A DNA stretch of 64,000 nucleotides from Prevotellaceae bacterium UBA6417 (lineage in GTDB: Bacteria; Bacteroidota; Bacteroidia; Bacteroidales; Bacteroidaceae). The notes under the pieces are model-generated. The model was not told where the DNA came from. It searched no databases and worked only from the letters and a program-made list of their open reading frames with translations. This document shows positions 1-7,192 of the stretch, in pieces. The stretch spans positions 4,908 to 68,907 of the forward strand of contig DJPH01000019.1 of assembly GCA_002439755.1 (NCBI GenBank), written 5' to 3'. The position numbers and the translations under genes are program-made. Numbering within the stretch: position 1 is the first letter of the stretch; every line of letters begins with the position of its first letter.

Positions 1-1108
1 TGGATGCATAGGCGGTGAAGCAGTCCCAGCCGAGTGTGCGCCCCAGGGCGGCTTCTTCGCGTGGTACTGTGCGCATGGCTTTTACTGTCAGGGGCGAAAG
101 GATTTGCCGACCGTTCCATTTGCCTTCATTCTGCAGCATGGCGCAGAGCAGGGCCACATCGTCGGCTGTTGTAAAGACTCCAGCGTTGCCACTGATGCCG
201 AGGTTGCACATGCGAGCCAATGGGTCATGTACCTGTCCGCAGAGAACTTGTCCGTTTTTCTGCCTTTCCGTAGGGGCAATCTCTTTTAGGAAAGTGGCAT
301 CAAGCGGAATGTCCTTCCCTTTTAGAGCCTTTCGCTCGCTTTCAGTTGCCCAGCAGGCAACATCAGTATTTACCCAAAATCCTTTTTCATTTAATCTGCA
401 CGGCAGATAATCTGTATGGTTCATTCCGAGCGGACCGTATATCTCGTTGCGGGCAAATTCGCGCAACGACTGTCCGCTTACGTTCTCAACGATACGTTGC
501 AGGGTGATGAAGTTCAAACAACTGTATTGGAAATCAGTGCCTGGCTCGAAATCGCGTCGGCAATTGGCTATGTATTTGATAAGTGTGTCTTTGTTGGCCG
601 TTCCATACTTTTTGTTCAAGTCTATGGGCGAAACGTATGGCGGCAGTCCCGAAGAGTGTGTCATCAGGTGGTGCAGGCGTATGGTAGTCCAATCTTTCCC
701 ATCTGAGCTTGTCCAGTTCCTGAATCCCGGAATATATAGGCTGACCGGGTCGGTAAGGCGTATGCGTCCTTGTTCGACGAGCCGCATGATGCAAATGGCC
801 GTGCCCATAGGTTTGCTGCATGAGGCCATGTCAAAAATGGTGTTAGTAGTCATTGCTTCAATGTTGGGATATGTGCGCCTGTTGCCATAAGCTTTTATGT
901 ATGCCATCTTGCCATGTCGGACAACGGCCAGCACGGCACCCGGAATATCTTTTTTTTCGATGGCCTGATTGATGGCTTTGTCTGCATTCAAGAGTTTGCG
1001 GCTGTCCATTCCCACTTGTTCGGGGGCAACACGTTCCAATGATTTAATTTCAGCGTTTGTGTGGCACATTGCCGTAAGGGAAAGTAAAAACAATAATATG
1101 CGTATCAT
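1..1108 (-). CDS. Secreted SxxK serine hydrolase (beta-lactamase/AmiE-like), 3' end cut by window edge
   Basis: I read 369 codons on the minus strand from the ATG at 1106-1108; no stop is reached, so the C-terminus lies outside the window. The first ~18 residues form a signal peptide. The class C beta-lactamase/esterase fold is shown by S96-x-x-K99 (ASCSKP), the following HLMTHSSGLP segment (147-156), and Tyr195 in a Y-S-C context where the second catalytic motif is normally YxN. Family members hydrolyse amide or ester bonds outside the cytoplasm. In Bacillus subtilis a relative (AmiE) sits with murQ, nagZ and namZ. The divergent murQ gene and nearby namZ make a peptidoglycan-trimming role likely, but beta-lactamase or esterase activity cannot be excluded. 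Confidence 0.85.
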   Translation of the reverse strand, partial: MIRILLFLLSLTAMCHTNAEIKSLERVAPEQVGMDSRKLLNADKAINQAIEKKDIPGAVLAVVRHGKMAYIKAYGNRRTYPNIEAMTTNTIFDMASCSKPMGTAICIMRLVEQGRIRLTDPVSLYIPGFRNWTSSDGKDWTTIRLHHLMTHSSGLPPYVSPIDLNKKYGTANKDTLIKYIANCRRDFEPGTDFQYSCLNFITLQRIVENVSGQSLREFARNEIYGPLGMNHTDYLPCRLNEKGFWVNTDVACWATESERKALKGKDIPLDATFLKEIAPTERQKNGQVLCGQVHDPLARMCNLGISGNAGVFTTADDVALLCAMLQNEGKWNGRQILSPLTVKAMRTVPREEAALGRTLGWDCFTAYAS

Positions 1109-1146
1109 ATACGTAATATGTATAAGGTCTATATGATTTCTGCCTG

Positions 1147-1154
1147 CAAAACTA
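1147..1154 (-). promoter_or_regulatory. Bacteroidetes -7 element for the serine hydrolase gene
   Basis: The minus strand reads TAGTTTTG, an exact match to TAnnTTTG, 39 bases before the start codon. I see no convincing -33 TTTG at the usual distance. Confidence 0.5.
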
Positions 1155-1227
1155 CAAAAAATATTATAGTTGGAGTTTTTCAGTGAGAAAAACGGATTTG
1201 AAAGAATCGGTTTTTATGAAAAAGCCG

Positions 1228-1235
1228 TATTTTTG
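1228..1235 (+). promoter_or_regulatory. Bacteroidetes -7 element for murQ
   Basis: TATTTTTG matches TAnnTTTG exactly and lies 24 bases before the murQ ATG. The nearest TTTG (1197-1200) is 27 bases upstream, longer than usual. Confidence 0.5.
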
Positions 1236-1259
1236 TCGTAGTAGAAATAGGATAGATTT

Positions 1260-2075
1260 ATGTTTGAGAAAATAACGGAAAAAGCTTCTCTATACGATAA
1301 TTTGGAAGAAAAGCCGGTAATGGAATTGTTGGAAGATATCAATCGCGAGGATCAAAAGGTGGCGTTGGCTGTTCACAAAGTTATTCCTGCCATAGAACGT
1401 CTGGTGACACTCATAGTTCCCCGTATGAAGAAGGGAGGCCGTCTTTTTTATATAGGGGCAGGCACAAGCGGTCGTTTGGGCGTGCTTGATGCGTCTGAGA
1501 TTCCACCTACGTTTGGAATGCCGCCCACGTTGGTTGTCGGTCTTATCGCCGGTGGTGATACGGCTTTGCGCAATCCGGTCGAGAAAGCCGAAGATGATCC
1601 TTTACACGGATGGGAGGAATTGGTAGACCATCATATAACCGACAAAGACACTGTAGTCGGCATTGCGGCAAGTGGCACGACTCCTTATGTGATTGGCGCT
1701 TTGCACGAAGCGCGTGAGCATGGAATCCTGACAGGCTGCATCACTTCGAATCCGGGTTCGCCCATGACGAAAGAGGCCGATGTCCCGATTGAGGTGGTTG
1801 TCGGTCCTGAATTTGTGACAGGCAGTAGCCGCATGAAGTCCGGTACTGCCCAGAAAATGATACTCAACATGATTTCAACCAGCATCATGATACGTTTGGG
1901 TCGCGTGAAAGGAAACAAAATGGTCAACATGCAGCTTACAAACAAGAAGCTTGTTGATCGTGGTACGAGGATGCTGGTCGAGGAACTCGGCCTTGACTAT
2001 GGAAAGGCGAAGACATTGCTGTTGCTACATGGTTCAGTCGAAAGAGCCATTCAGGCTTATACGAAAGGAGACTAA
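1260..2075 (+). CDS. murQ: N-acetylmuramic acid 6-phosphate etherase MurQ
   Basis: A cytoplasmic enzyme that removes the D-lactyl ether from MurNAc-6-phosphate, giving GlcNAc-6-phosphate and D-lactate: the committed step in recycling cell-wall MurNAc. The 271 residues form a SIS (sugar isomerase) fold. The phosphate-binding segment YIGAGTSGRLGVLDASE lies at 64-80 and its terminal Glu80 corresponds to a catalytic Glu of the E. coli enzyme. A second acidic motif, EKAEDD, is near 108-113, and GSSRMKSGTAQK follows later. Length is near the bacterial norm (~300), slightly short at the C-terminus. The gene is divergent from the serine hydrolase and ends in its own hairpin. Identity is essentially certain. 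Confidence 0.96.
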   Translation: MFEKITEKASLYDNLEEKPVMELLEDINREDQKVALAVHKVIPAIERLVTLIVPRMKKGGRLFYIGAGTSGRLGVLDASEIPPTFGMPPTLVVGLIAGGDTALRNPVEKAEDDPLHGWEELVDHHITDKDTVVGIAASGTTPYVIGALHEAREHGILTGCITSNPGSPMTKEADVPIEVVVGPEFVTGSSRMKSGTAQKMILNMISTSIMIRLGRVKGNKMVNMQLTNKKLVDRGTRMLVEELGLDYGKAKTLLLLHGSVERAIQAYTKGD

Positions 2076-2112
2076 ATATTGCCGTTCTTACGGCAATATT
2101 TATGTTTTTGAA
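2074..2112 (+). terminator. Intrinsic terminator of murQ
   Basis: A perfect 12-bp stem (2074-2085 with 2090-2101, core ATTGCCGT/ACGGCAAT) with a 4-base loop begins inside the murQ stop codon. It is followed by a short T-rich tail. Confidence 0.75.
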
Positions 2113-2165
2113 CTTTAGTGTATAGTTTTGTCAGATTAAAAGGCTCGTAAGTTAGTGTTTTTTGC

Positions 2166-2173
2166 TACTTTTG
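2166..2173 (+). promoter_or_regulatory. Candidate -7 element for the oxidoreductase/isomerase pair
   Basis: TACTTTTG (TAnnTTTG) lies 42 bases before the ATG at 2216. A second exact match, TAGTTTTG, is at 2123-2130. Neither has a clear -33 partner. Confidence 0.4.
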
Positions 2174-2215
2174 ACATTCAAAGTTCATTATGTTTTAGTT
2201 ATAACTACTCTCAGT

Positions 2216-3727
2216 ATGGAAAAGATTTCAAGAAGAGACTTTATCAAGGGCAGTTTGGGTACTGCCGCGTTCATGATGGTTCCGAACTCGGTGCTCGGCA
2301 GCCGTTACGGCCATGTGGCACCGAGTGACAAGTTAAATATCGCCGGAATCGGGGTGGGCGGTATGGGGCGCCGCAATTTGCATAACATGAACACCGAAAA
2401 CATCGTTGCCCTTTGTGATGTGGATTGGAAATATGCCGATAAGACTTTCAAGGACTATCCCAATGCCAAGCGCTACAAGGACTGGCGCAAGATGTTTGAC
2501 GAGATGGGAAAAGACATTGATGGAATCTTGGTCGCTACTCCCGATCACACGCATGCCGTAGTTGCTGCGCATGCCATTACAATGGGCAAACATACTTATG
2601 TGCAGAAGCCTTTGACTCATTCTGTATATGAAGCCCGTCTTTTAGCAAAGCTTGCCAAGAAGTATAAAGTGGCCACGCAAATGGGAAATCAGGGCAATTC
2701 GTTTGATTGGTGCCGCCAGATTTCAGAATGGATTTGGGCCGGCACAATTGGCGACGTAACGGAAGTGCATTGCTGGACCGACCGTCCTATTTGGCCACAA
2801 GGATTGATGAAACCCAGTGATACGCCGCCTTGTCCTGACACCTTGGATTGGAATTTGTTTGTAGGACCGGCCGAAATGCGTCCGTATCATCCGGCATATA
2901 CTCCTTGGAATTGGCGCGGCTGGTATGATTTCGGCACCGGTGCCTTAGGCGATATGGCCTGCCACATTATGGATCCGGTATGTTGGGCTCTCAATATCAA
3001 ATATCCGAAAAGCGTCATAGCCAGCTCTACGCTCAGTAATCTCTATTCGCCTCCCCATGCAGAAGTGATTACCTACACATTTCCTGCACGTCCGCGAAAA
3101 GGAAAAGTGAATATGCCCGAAGTAAAAGTTTATTGGTATGACGGAGGTTTGATGCCGCCGCGTCCGTCTGAGTTGAAAGACGGTGAGATGATGGGCGATG
3201 AGAACGGAGGAATTATCTTTATCGGTACGAAGGGAAAAATTATGACGGGATGTTATGGAATGAATCCTACCTTGTTGCCGCTTGACAAGATGAAAGATTT
3301 CAAGCAGCCTGCTCCAACGCTGCCGCGTGTAAAGGGTGGAAACGGAAACATTTGGGATACCAATGCGCATGAGCAGGACTGGATTCGTGCCTGCAAGGAG
3401 TCGCCGCAGAACAGGAAAGAGGCTTCATCCAATTTCCAGTTCTCAGGTCCTTTTACCGAGATGGTCGATATGGGAGTTCTTGCCGTGCGTCTGGCCGGTC
3501 TTTACGGTTTGCATCGTGAGCTGCAGTGGGATGGTGAAAACATGCGATTTACGAATATCTCGGCCAATGATAAAATCAAGATTGTCAACTATGATGATTT
3601 CAAGGTCATTGATGGAGATCCGCGCTTTGATCGTCGTTTCGGTGAGTTTAATGCTCTCGAAGCTGCCAATGAATGGATAAAACATACTTATCACAATGGC
3701 TTCAGTCTGCCTGAGATGCCTAAATAG
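2216..3727 (+). CDS. Tat-exported Gfo/Idh/MocA family oxidoreductase
   Basis: A 503-residue NAD(P)-dependent sugar or glycoside dehydrogenase. I start it at the ATG at 2216 because this begins MEKISRRDFIKGS, a twin-arginine signal; 18 codons upstream are open but lie across the promoter. After the signal come a Rossmann nucleotide-binding strand (IAGIGVGGMGRRN, ~40-52) and the family's QKPL motif, giving the usual N-terminal Rossmann plus C-terminal alpha/beta domain. Tat export fits a protein folded with its cofactor in the cytoplasm and working in the periplasm. The next gene, 9 bases downstream, encodes an exported TIM-barrel protein. Related exported pairs in Bacteroidetes act in glycoside oxidation/isomerisation; the substrate here is unknown. 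Position after murQ suggests, but does not show, an amino-sugar substrate. Confidence 0.88.
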   Translation: MEKISRRDFIKGSLGTAAFMMVPNSVLGSRYGHVAPSDKLNIAGIGVGGMGRRNLHNMNTENIVALCDVDWKYADKTFKDYPNAKRYKDWRKMFDEMGKDIDGILVATPDHTHAVVAAHAITMGKHTYVQKPLTHSVYEARLLAKLAKKYKVATQMGNQGNSFDWCRQISEWIWAGTIGDVTEVHCWTDRPIWPQGLMKPSDTPPCPDTLDWNLFVGPAEMRPYHPAYTPWNWRGWYDFGTGALGDMACHIMDPVCWALNIKYPKSVIASSTLSNLYSPPHAEVITYTFPARPRKGKVNMPEVKVYWYDGGLMPPRPSELKDGEMMGDENGGIIFIGTKGKIMTGCYGMNPTLLPLDKMKDFKQPAPTLPRVKGGNGNIWDTNAHEQDWIRACKESPQNRKEASSNFQFSGPFTEMVDMGVLAVRLAGLYGLHRELQWDGENMRFTNISANDKIKIVNYDDFKVIDGDPRFDRRFGEFNALEAANEWIKHTYHNGFSLPEMPK

Positions 3728-3736
3728 ATTTTGTCT

Positions 3737-4591
3737 ATGAGCAAGAAAGTTTCAATTGTCAGCCTATTATTGCTGTTCTGTTGTACCATATCGGTGTTTG
3801 CCGGTAAAACAAAGGCAGAGAAGGCCGGATGGAAATTGGCCATCCAGTCGTATACATTCCATAAGTTTACGCTTATGGAGGCTCTTGACAAGACTAAGGA
3901 ACTGGGCGTAAAATACATTGAAGTTTATCCGGGTCACAAACTGGGAGGCAAGTTCGGCGATAAGCTGTTCGGCTTTAATCTGTCTCAAGAAGAGCAGGCA
4001 GAAGTGCGCAAGGCTGCGGCAGAGAGAGGTATTCGCATTGTAGGCTCCGGCGTATTTGTCAGCGATAAGCAGGAGGAATGGGAAAAGATGTTCCGTTTTG
4101 CCAAATCCATGAAGCTGGAATATATTTCGTGCGAGCCGCCTCTGTCGCTTTGGGACTGTGTTGAAAAACTTTCCAAGCAATATGGCATCAAGGTCTCAGT
4201 TCACAATCATCCGAAGCCTTCTGACTATTGGAATCCCCTGAATTTGTTGAATGCCATTTCAACACGCAGTAAGAATTTGGGCTCATGTGCCGATGTGGGC
4301 CATTGGTCGCGCGAGGGCCTTAACCATTTGGATTGCCTGCGCATGCTGAAAGGACGCATCATTTCTTTGCATTTCAAGGATATTGCTCCCAAAAAGCCCG
4401 GTGTGGATTGGCAGGAAGATGTAATATGGGGCCAAGGCATATTGGGTATTAAGGATATGCTTGAAATTTTGAAGGCTGAAAAATTCAAAGGCTACATTGC
4501 TATAGAATATGAAAACAATTGGGACAATTCCGTTCCCGATATCAAGCAGTGCCTGAGCTATTTTAATCAGGTGACCAACGAGATTCTGTAG
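3737..4591 (+). CDS. Exported xylose-isomerase-like TIM-barrel protein (sugar phosphate isomerase/epimerase family)
   Basis: A 284-residue protein of the AP_endonuc_2 family. The ATG at 3737 is preferred over an in-frame TTG at 3731. Residues 1-~20 are a signal peptide (KKVSIVSLLLLFCCTISVFAG). The barrel shows the family's metal-site landmarks: EVYPG early, VHNHPKP in the middle, then CADVGHW and HFKDI, and IAIEYENN at the end, so the Glu/His/Asp cluster looks intact. It follows the Tat oxidoreductase by 9 bases and probably shares its message. Together they look like a periplasmic oxidation-then-isomerisation/lyase module acting on a sugar. Phosphorylated substrates are unlikely given export. 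The exact reaction is unknown. Confidence 0.85.
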   Translation: MSKKVSIVSLLLLFCCTISVFAGKTKAEKAGWKLAIQSYTFHKFTLMEALDKTKELGVKYIEVYPGHKLGGKFGDKLFGFNLSQEEQAEVRKAAAERGIRIVGSGVFVSDKQEEWEKMFRFAKSMKLEYISCEPPLSLWDCVEKLSKQYGIKVSVHNHPKPSDYWNPLNLLNAISTRSKNLGSCADVGHWSREGLNHLDCLRMLKGRIISLHFKDIAPKKPGVDWQEDVIWGQGILGIKDMLEILKAEKFKGYIAIEYENNWDNSVPDIKQCLSYFNQVTNEIL

Positions 4592-4621
4592 CTCGTCAGG
4601 CTTTTGCTTCTTAAAAGTCTC

Positions 4622-4664
4622 CGGTCGGATTTGACTATTGTGCGACAAATCCGACCGTTTTTTT
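4622..4664 (+). terminator. Terminator between convergent transcripts
   Basis: Twelve-bp perfect stem (CGGTCGGATTTG at 4622-4633 with CAAATCCGACCG at 4646-4657), loop of 12, followed by a run of seven T on the plus strand. It ends the murQ-side transcript. Confidence 0.85.
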
Positions 4665-4751
4665 GTAGCTCTCGGAAAACGGTACGTTCTCCTTTGCTTT
4701 TGCTGCGTCAGTGTTTGAATTTTCTGCGTCTGATTTTTCTGCCGAGCGTTG

Positions 4752-5927
4752 TCATAGTTTGATGTAAACTTTGTGTTTGTATAAGGGATAGGCTATCAGC
4801 CAGCAAAGAGCCAGGAAAACCAGTGCATAGGCCAATGAACCACCATAGTTGCCAAAGCATGGGAAGAACCATTCGTTGCATGCGTAGGCGTGCAGGCTGA
4901 TGTTTTTTCCCGCAAAGCCAATAGGGATGCTTCCCAACAGAATGGCGATGATGTCGCTCATGACAAAAATAAACAGCGGATTGACTCCGAATGCATCGAA
5001 GAAACGCGTCCATCGACGGTAGCCGCAAATGTCGATGGCATAGATGAGCAATCCTAAAAGAGTACTGCCTAATCCGCATGTTGCCAGCACGAAAGTCGGC
5101 GACCAGATTTTCTTGTTGATCGGACAACCGTAGCTGAGCAGAAAGCCTGCAAATGTCATGACGGCGCCTGCGAGCAGAAGAAACTGCATGCGGTTGGAAA
5201 GCGTGCTTGTATTACTGCCGCTGAATATCTTTCGCCCGATGCAAAATCCAATCAGCACGTGTGCCAATGAAGGAATGGTGCTGAGAAGTCCTTCCGGATC
5301 AATGCCATTGTCGTTATAAAGATGGTTACTGCCGATAATAGCCTTATCAACGATGCTGATAATGTTGTCGGTTCCATAGTTGAAGCCGTTTCCGGTGTAA
5401 AGAATGGCGAGGTAGCCAATCAGTAGTGCAGCTATGATATAAGGAATGCGGCGGTGGTTGACAGTGGTGGCTATCAGTGACGCAAGTCCGTAACAGATGG
5501 CCAGGCGTGCCAGCACACCGGTAAGGCGGATATGTGGAAAACTCCAGGCTGCGGCTGCTAATTGGGATAGAAAATCGAGCTGGGAGTCGGCGTTGCCGTT
5601 CCAGTAATAGCAGAAGCGTGCAAACCATCCGATGAAAAGGCCAATGAGATAGATGCCGATGGTGCGTTTTAAAATTTTGCGAAGTGAGTGCCGGTTGAGT
5701 GTGAACTGATATTTGCGCAAAGAGATGTAGGTGGAAATTCCCATAATGAACATAAAGAATGGGAAAACCAGGTCGGTTGGTGTCAGCCCGTTCCATTTGG
5801 CATGGTCAAGAGGTGCATAGATATAGCTCCAGGAACCGGGATTGTTTACTAAGATCATACCGCTGATGGTGATGCCTCTCATGACATCGAGTGCGAGTAT
5901 ACGATGATTTCCGATGCTGCTTTTCAT
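4752..5927 (-). CDS. DUF5009 / heparan-alpha-glucosaminide N-acetyltransferase-like membrane protein (COG4299, NagX-type)
   Basis: A 391-residue multipass inner-membrane protein with about ten hydrophobic segments. It starts with the family signature RILALDVMRGITISGMILVNNPG (~9-31) and continues with a conserved LTPTDLVFPFFMFIMGIS stretch (~48-65). The human relative HGSNAT passes an acetyl group from cytosolic acetyl-CoA across the membrane to terminal glucosamine on the other side; bacterial members are mostly untested. It is the last gene of the namZ operon, 14 bases after namZ, hence likely translated from the same message. A role in acetylating periplasmic amino sugars from peptidoglycan fits the context but is inference. 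The Acyl_transf_3 family is the nearest alternative. Confidence 0.85.
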   Translation of the reverse strand: MKSSIGNHRILALDVMRGITISGMILVNNPGSWSYIYAPLDHAKWNGLTPTDLVFPFFMFIMGISTYISLRKYQFTLNRHSLRKILKRTIGIYLIGLFIGWFARFCYYWNGNADSQLDFLSQLAAAAWSFPHIRLTGVLARLAICYGLASLIATTVNHRRIPYIIAALLIGYLAILYTGNGFNYGTDNIISIVDKAIIGSNHLYNDNGIDPEGLLSTIPSLAHVLIGFCIGRKIFSGSNTSTLSNRMQFLLLAGAVMTFAGFLLSYGCPINKKIWSPTFVLATCGLGSTLLGLLIYAIDICGYRRWTRFFDAFGVNPLFIFVMSDIIAILLGSIPIGFAGKNISLHAYACNEWFFPCFGNYGGSLAYALVFLALCWLIAYPLYKHKVYIKL

Positions 5928-5941
5928 GACGATGGCGGAAT

Positions 5942-7192
5942 CTATTTGTACAAGTAATATTTTTTAGATAACTGTTTGAAAGCCTTTTCGTCTTTATGCC
6001 AATAAGCTTTTGCTTCGTCCCATCTGTGGGAGCGTGAAAAGAGCTGGCGTATTTGTTTGGTGCCGCAAACAAGGTCAAACATGCGAAAGCGTGACTTGTC
6101 GGCTACGTCGAAGACTTTGTGGTCGGGGTAGAGTGCGGCGGCTTCTTGTGCAACGAGAAATTGAATATCGGTTAGGGATGCTTGTTGAAAGTCCAGGAAA
6201 TGAACCTGCACACCCTGTATCTGTTCGTTTTTCATGGTGGCATAAAAAGGCTTTGCGTAGATGGGCCGGAAGTGAATGCCGGGCAGATGAAGCGCATTCA
6301 GGCGTTCGGCCAGTTTGTCGGCTTCAATCCAAGGAGCAGCAAACATTTGGAAAGGAATGGTATAGCCAACACCAATGTTCATATAGCTAAATTCTCCCAA
6401 AATGCCACTTGCAGCATAACAGGCAGCCGATACCGGCTGGGGTATATGCGGCGAAGAGGGAATCCACTGCAGGCCTGTTTCCTGGTAAGTCATACTGCGT
6501 TTCCAACCTTTCATCTTGATTACTGTCAGTTGGCAGGGCTTGCTGTTAAGCATCCTTTCTCCGTTGAGCAGAAGCGCAAGTTCACCGCATGTTAGGCCGT
6601 AAACGTAGGGGATCTTGAACTGACTAACAAATGACATACAATCATCTTCGGTAAGGCAGCCTTCTACCTTTTCACCGCCCAAAGGGTTGGGACGATCAAG
6701 CACAATGAATTCTATGCCGGCATCTGCTGCGGCTTCCATGGCAAGCCCCATGGTACTTATGTAGGTGAACGAACGGCATCCTATGTCCTGAATGTCATAA
6801 ACCAATGCATCGAGACCTTTCAGCATTTCAGGTGAGGCTTTTCTGTTTTTGCCGTAAAGCGAATAAACGGGAAGGCCGGTGACAGAATCGCGATTGTCGT
6901 CAACCTTGTCGCCGGCATGCTGGTTGCCGCGTACACCATGTTCGGGACCGAAAAGGGCTACGAGCTTTACTCCGGGAGCATGATAAAGCAAGTCGACAGT
7001 GGAGCGCAATTGATTGTCAACACCTGTAGGATTCGTAATGAGTCCTATGCGTTTTCCATGCAAGGGCGCAAATTTTTTGGACTTCAGTACTTCAATTCCG
7101 GTCTTGATACGGATCTTTTCTGCTTGGATGGCTATGGAAAAAGCAAGCATTAACGCAACACTTGTAAGCCTTACGATGAAAAAGTTTTTCAT
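5942..7192 (-). CDS. namZ: Exo-beta-N-acetylmuramidase NamZ (DUF1343, GH171)
   Basis: A 416-residue exported enzyme (signal peptide ~1-24) of the family that cleaves MurNAc from the non-reducing end of peptidoglycan fragments. Conserved segments are visible: GLITNPTGVD (~50-59), FGPEHGVRG (81-89), YDIQDIGCRSFTY (132-144), DRPNPLGG, and the SPHIPQP region. Length matches characterised members (~400). Its start codon overlaps the stop of the phosphoesterase gene by 4 bases (ATGA), so translation is probably coupled. NamZ feeds MurNAc to uptake, phosphorylation and MurQ, whose gene lies 4 kb away on the other strand. No MurNAc kinase or transporter is in the window. Family call is firm; activity is by homology. 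Confidence 0.93.
   Translation of the reverse strand: MKNFFIVRLTSVALMLAFSIAIQAEKIRIKTGIEVLKSKKFAPLHGKRIGLITNPTGVDNQLRSTVDLLYHAPGVKLVALFGPEHGVRGNQHAGDKVDDNRDSVTGLPVYSLYGKNRKASPEMLKGLDALVYDIQDIGCRSFTYISTMGLAMEAAADAGIEFIVLDRPNPLGGEKVEGCLTEDDCMSFVSQFKIPYVYGLTCGELALLLNGERMLNSKPCQLTVIKMKGWKRSMTYQETGLQWIPSSPHIPQPVSAACYAASGILGEFSYMNIGVGYTIPFQMFAAPWIEADKLAERLNALHLPGIHFRPIYAKPFYATMKNEQIQGVQVHFLDFQQASLTDIQFLVAQEAAALYPDHKVFDVADKSRFRMFDLVCGTKQIRQLFSRSHRWDEAKAYWHKDEKAFKQLSKKYYLYK

Noticed and set aside
104..890. Several plus-strand open frames of 60-150 codons
   Set aside because: They lie antisense to the partial serine hydrolase, which has intact catalytic motifs; none resembles a protein family.
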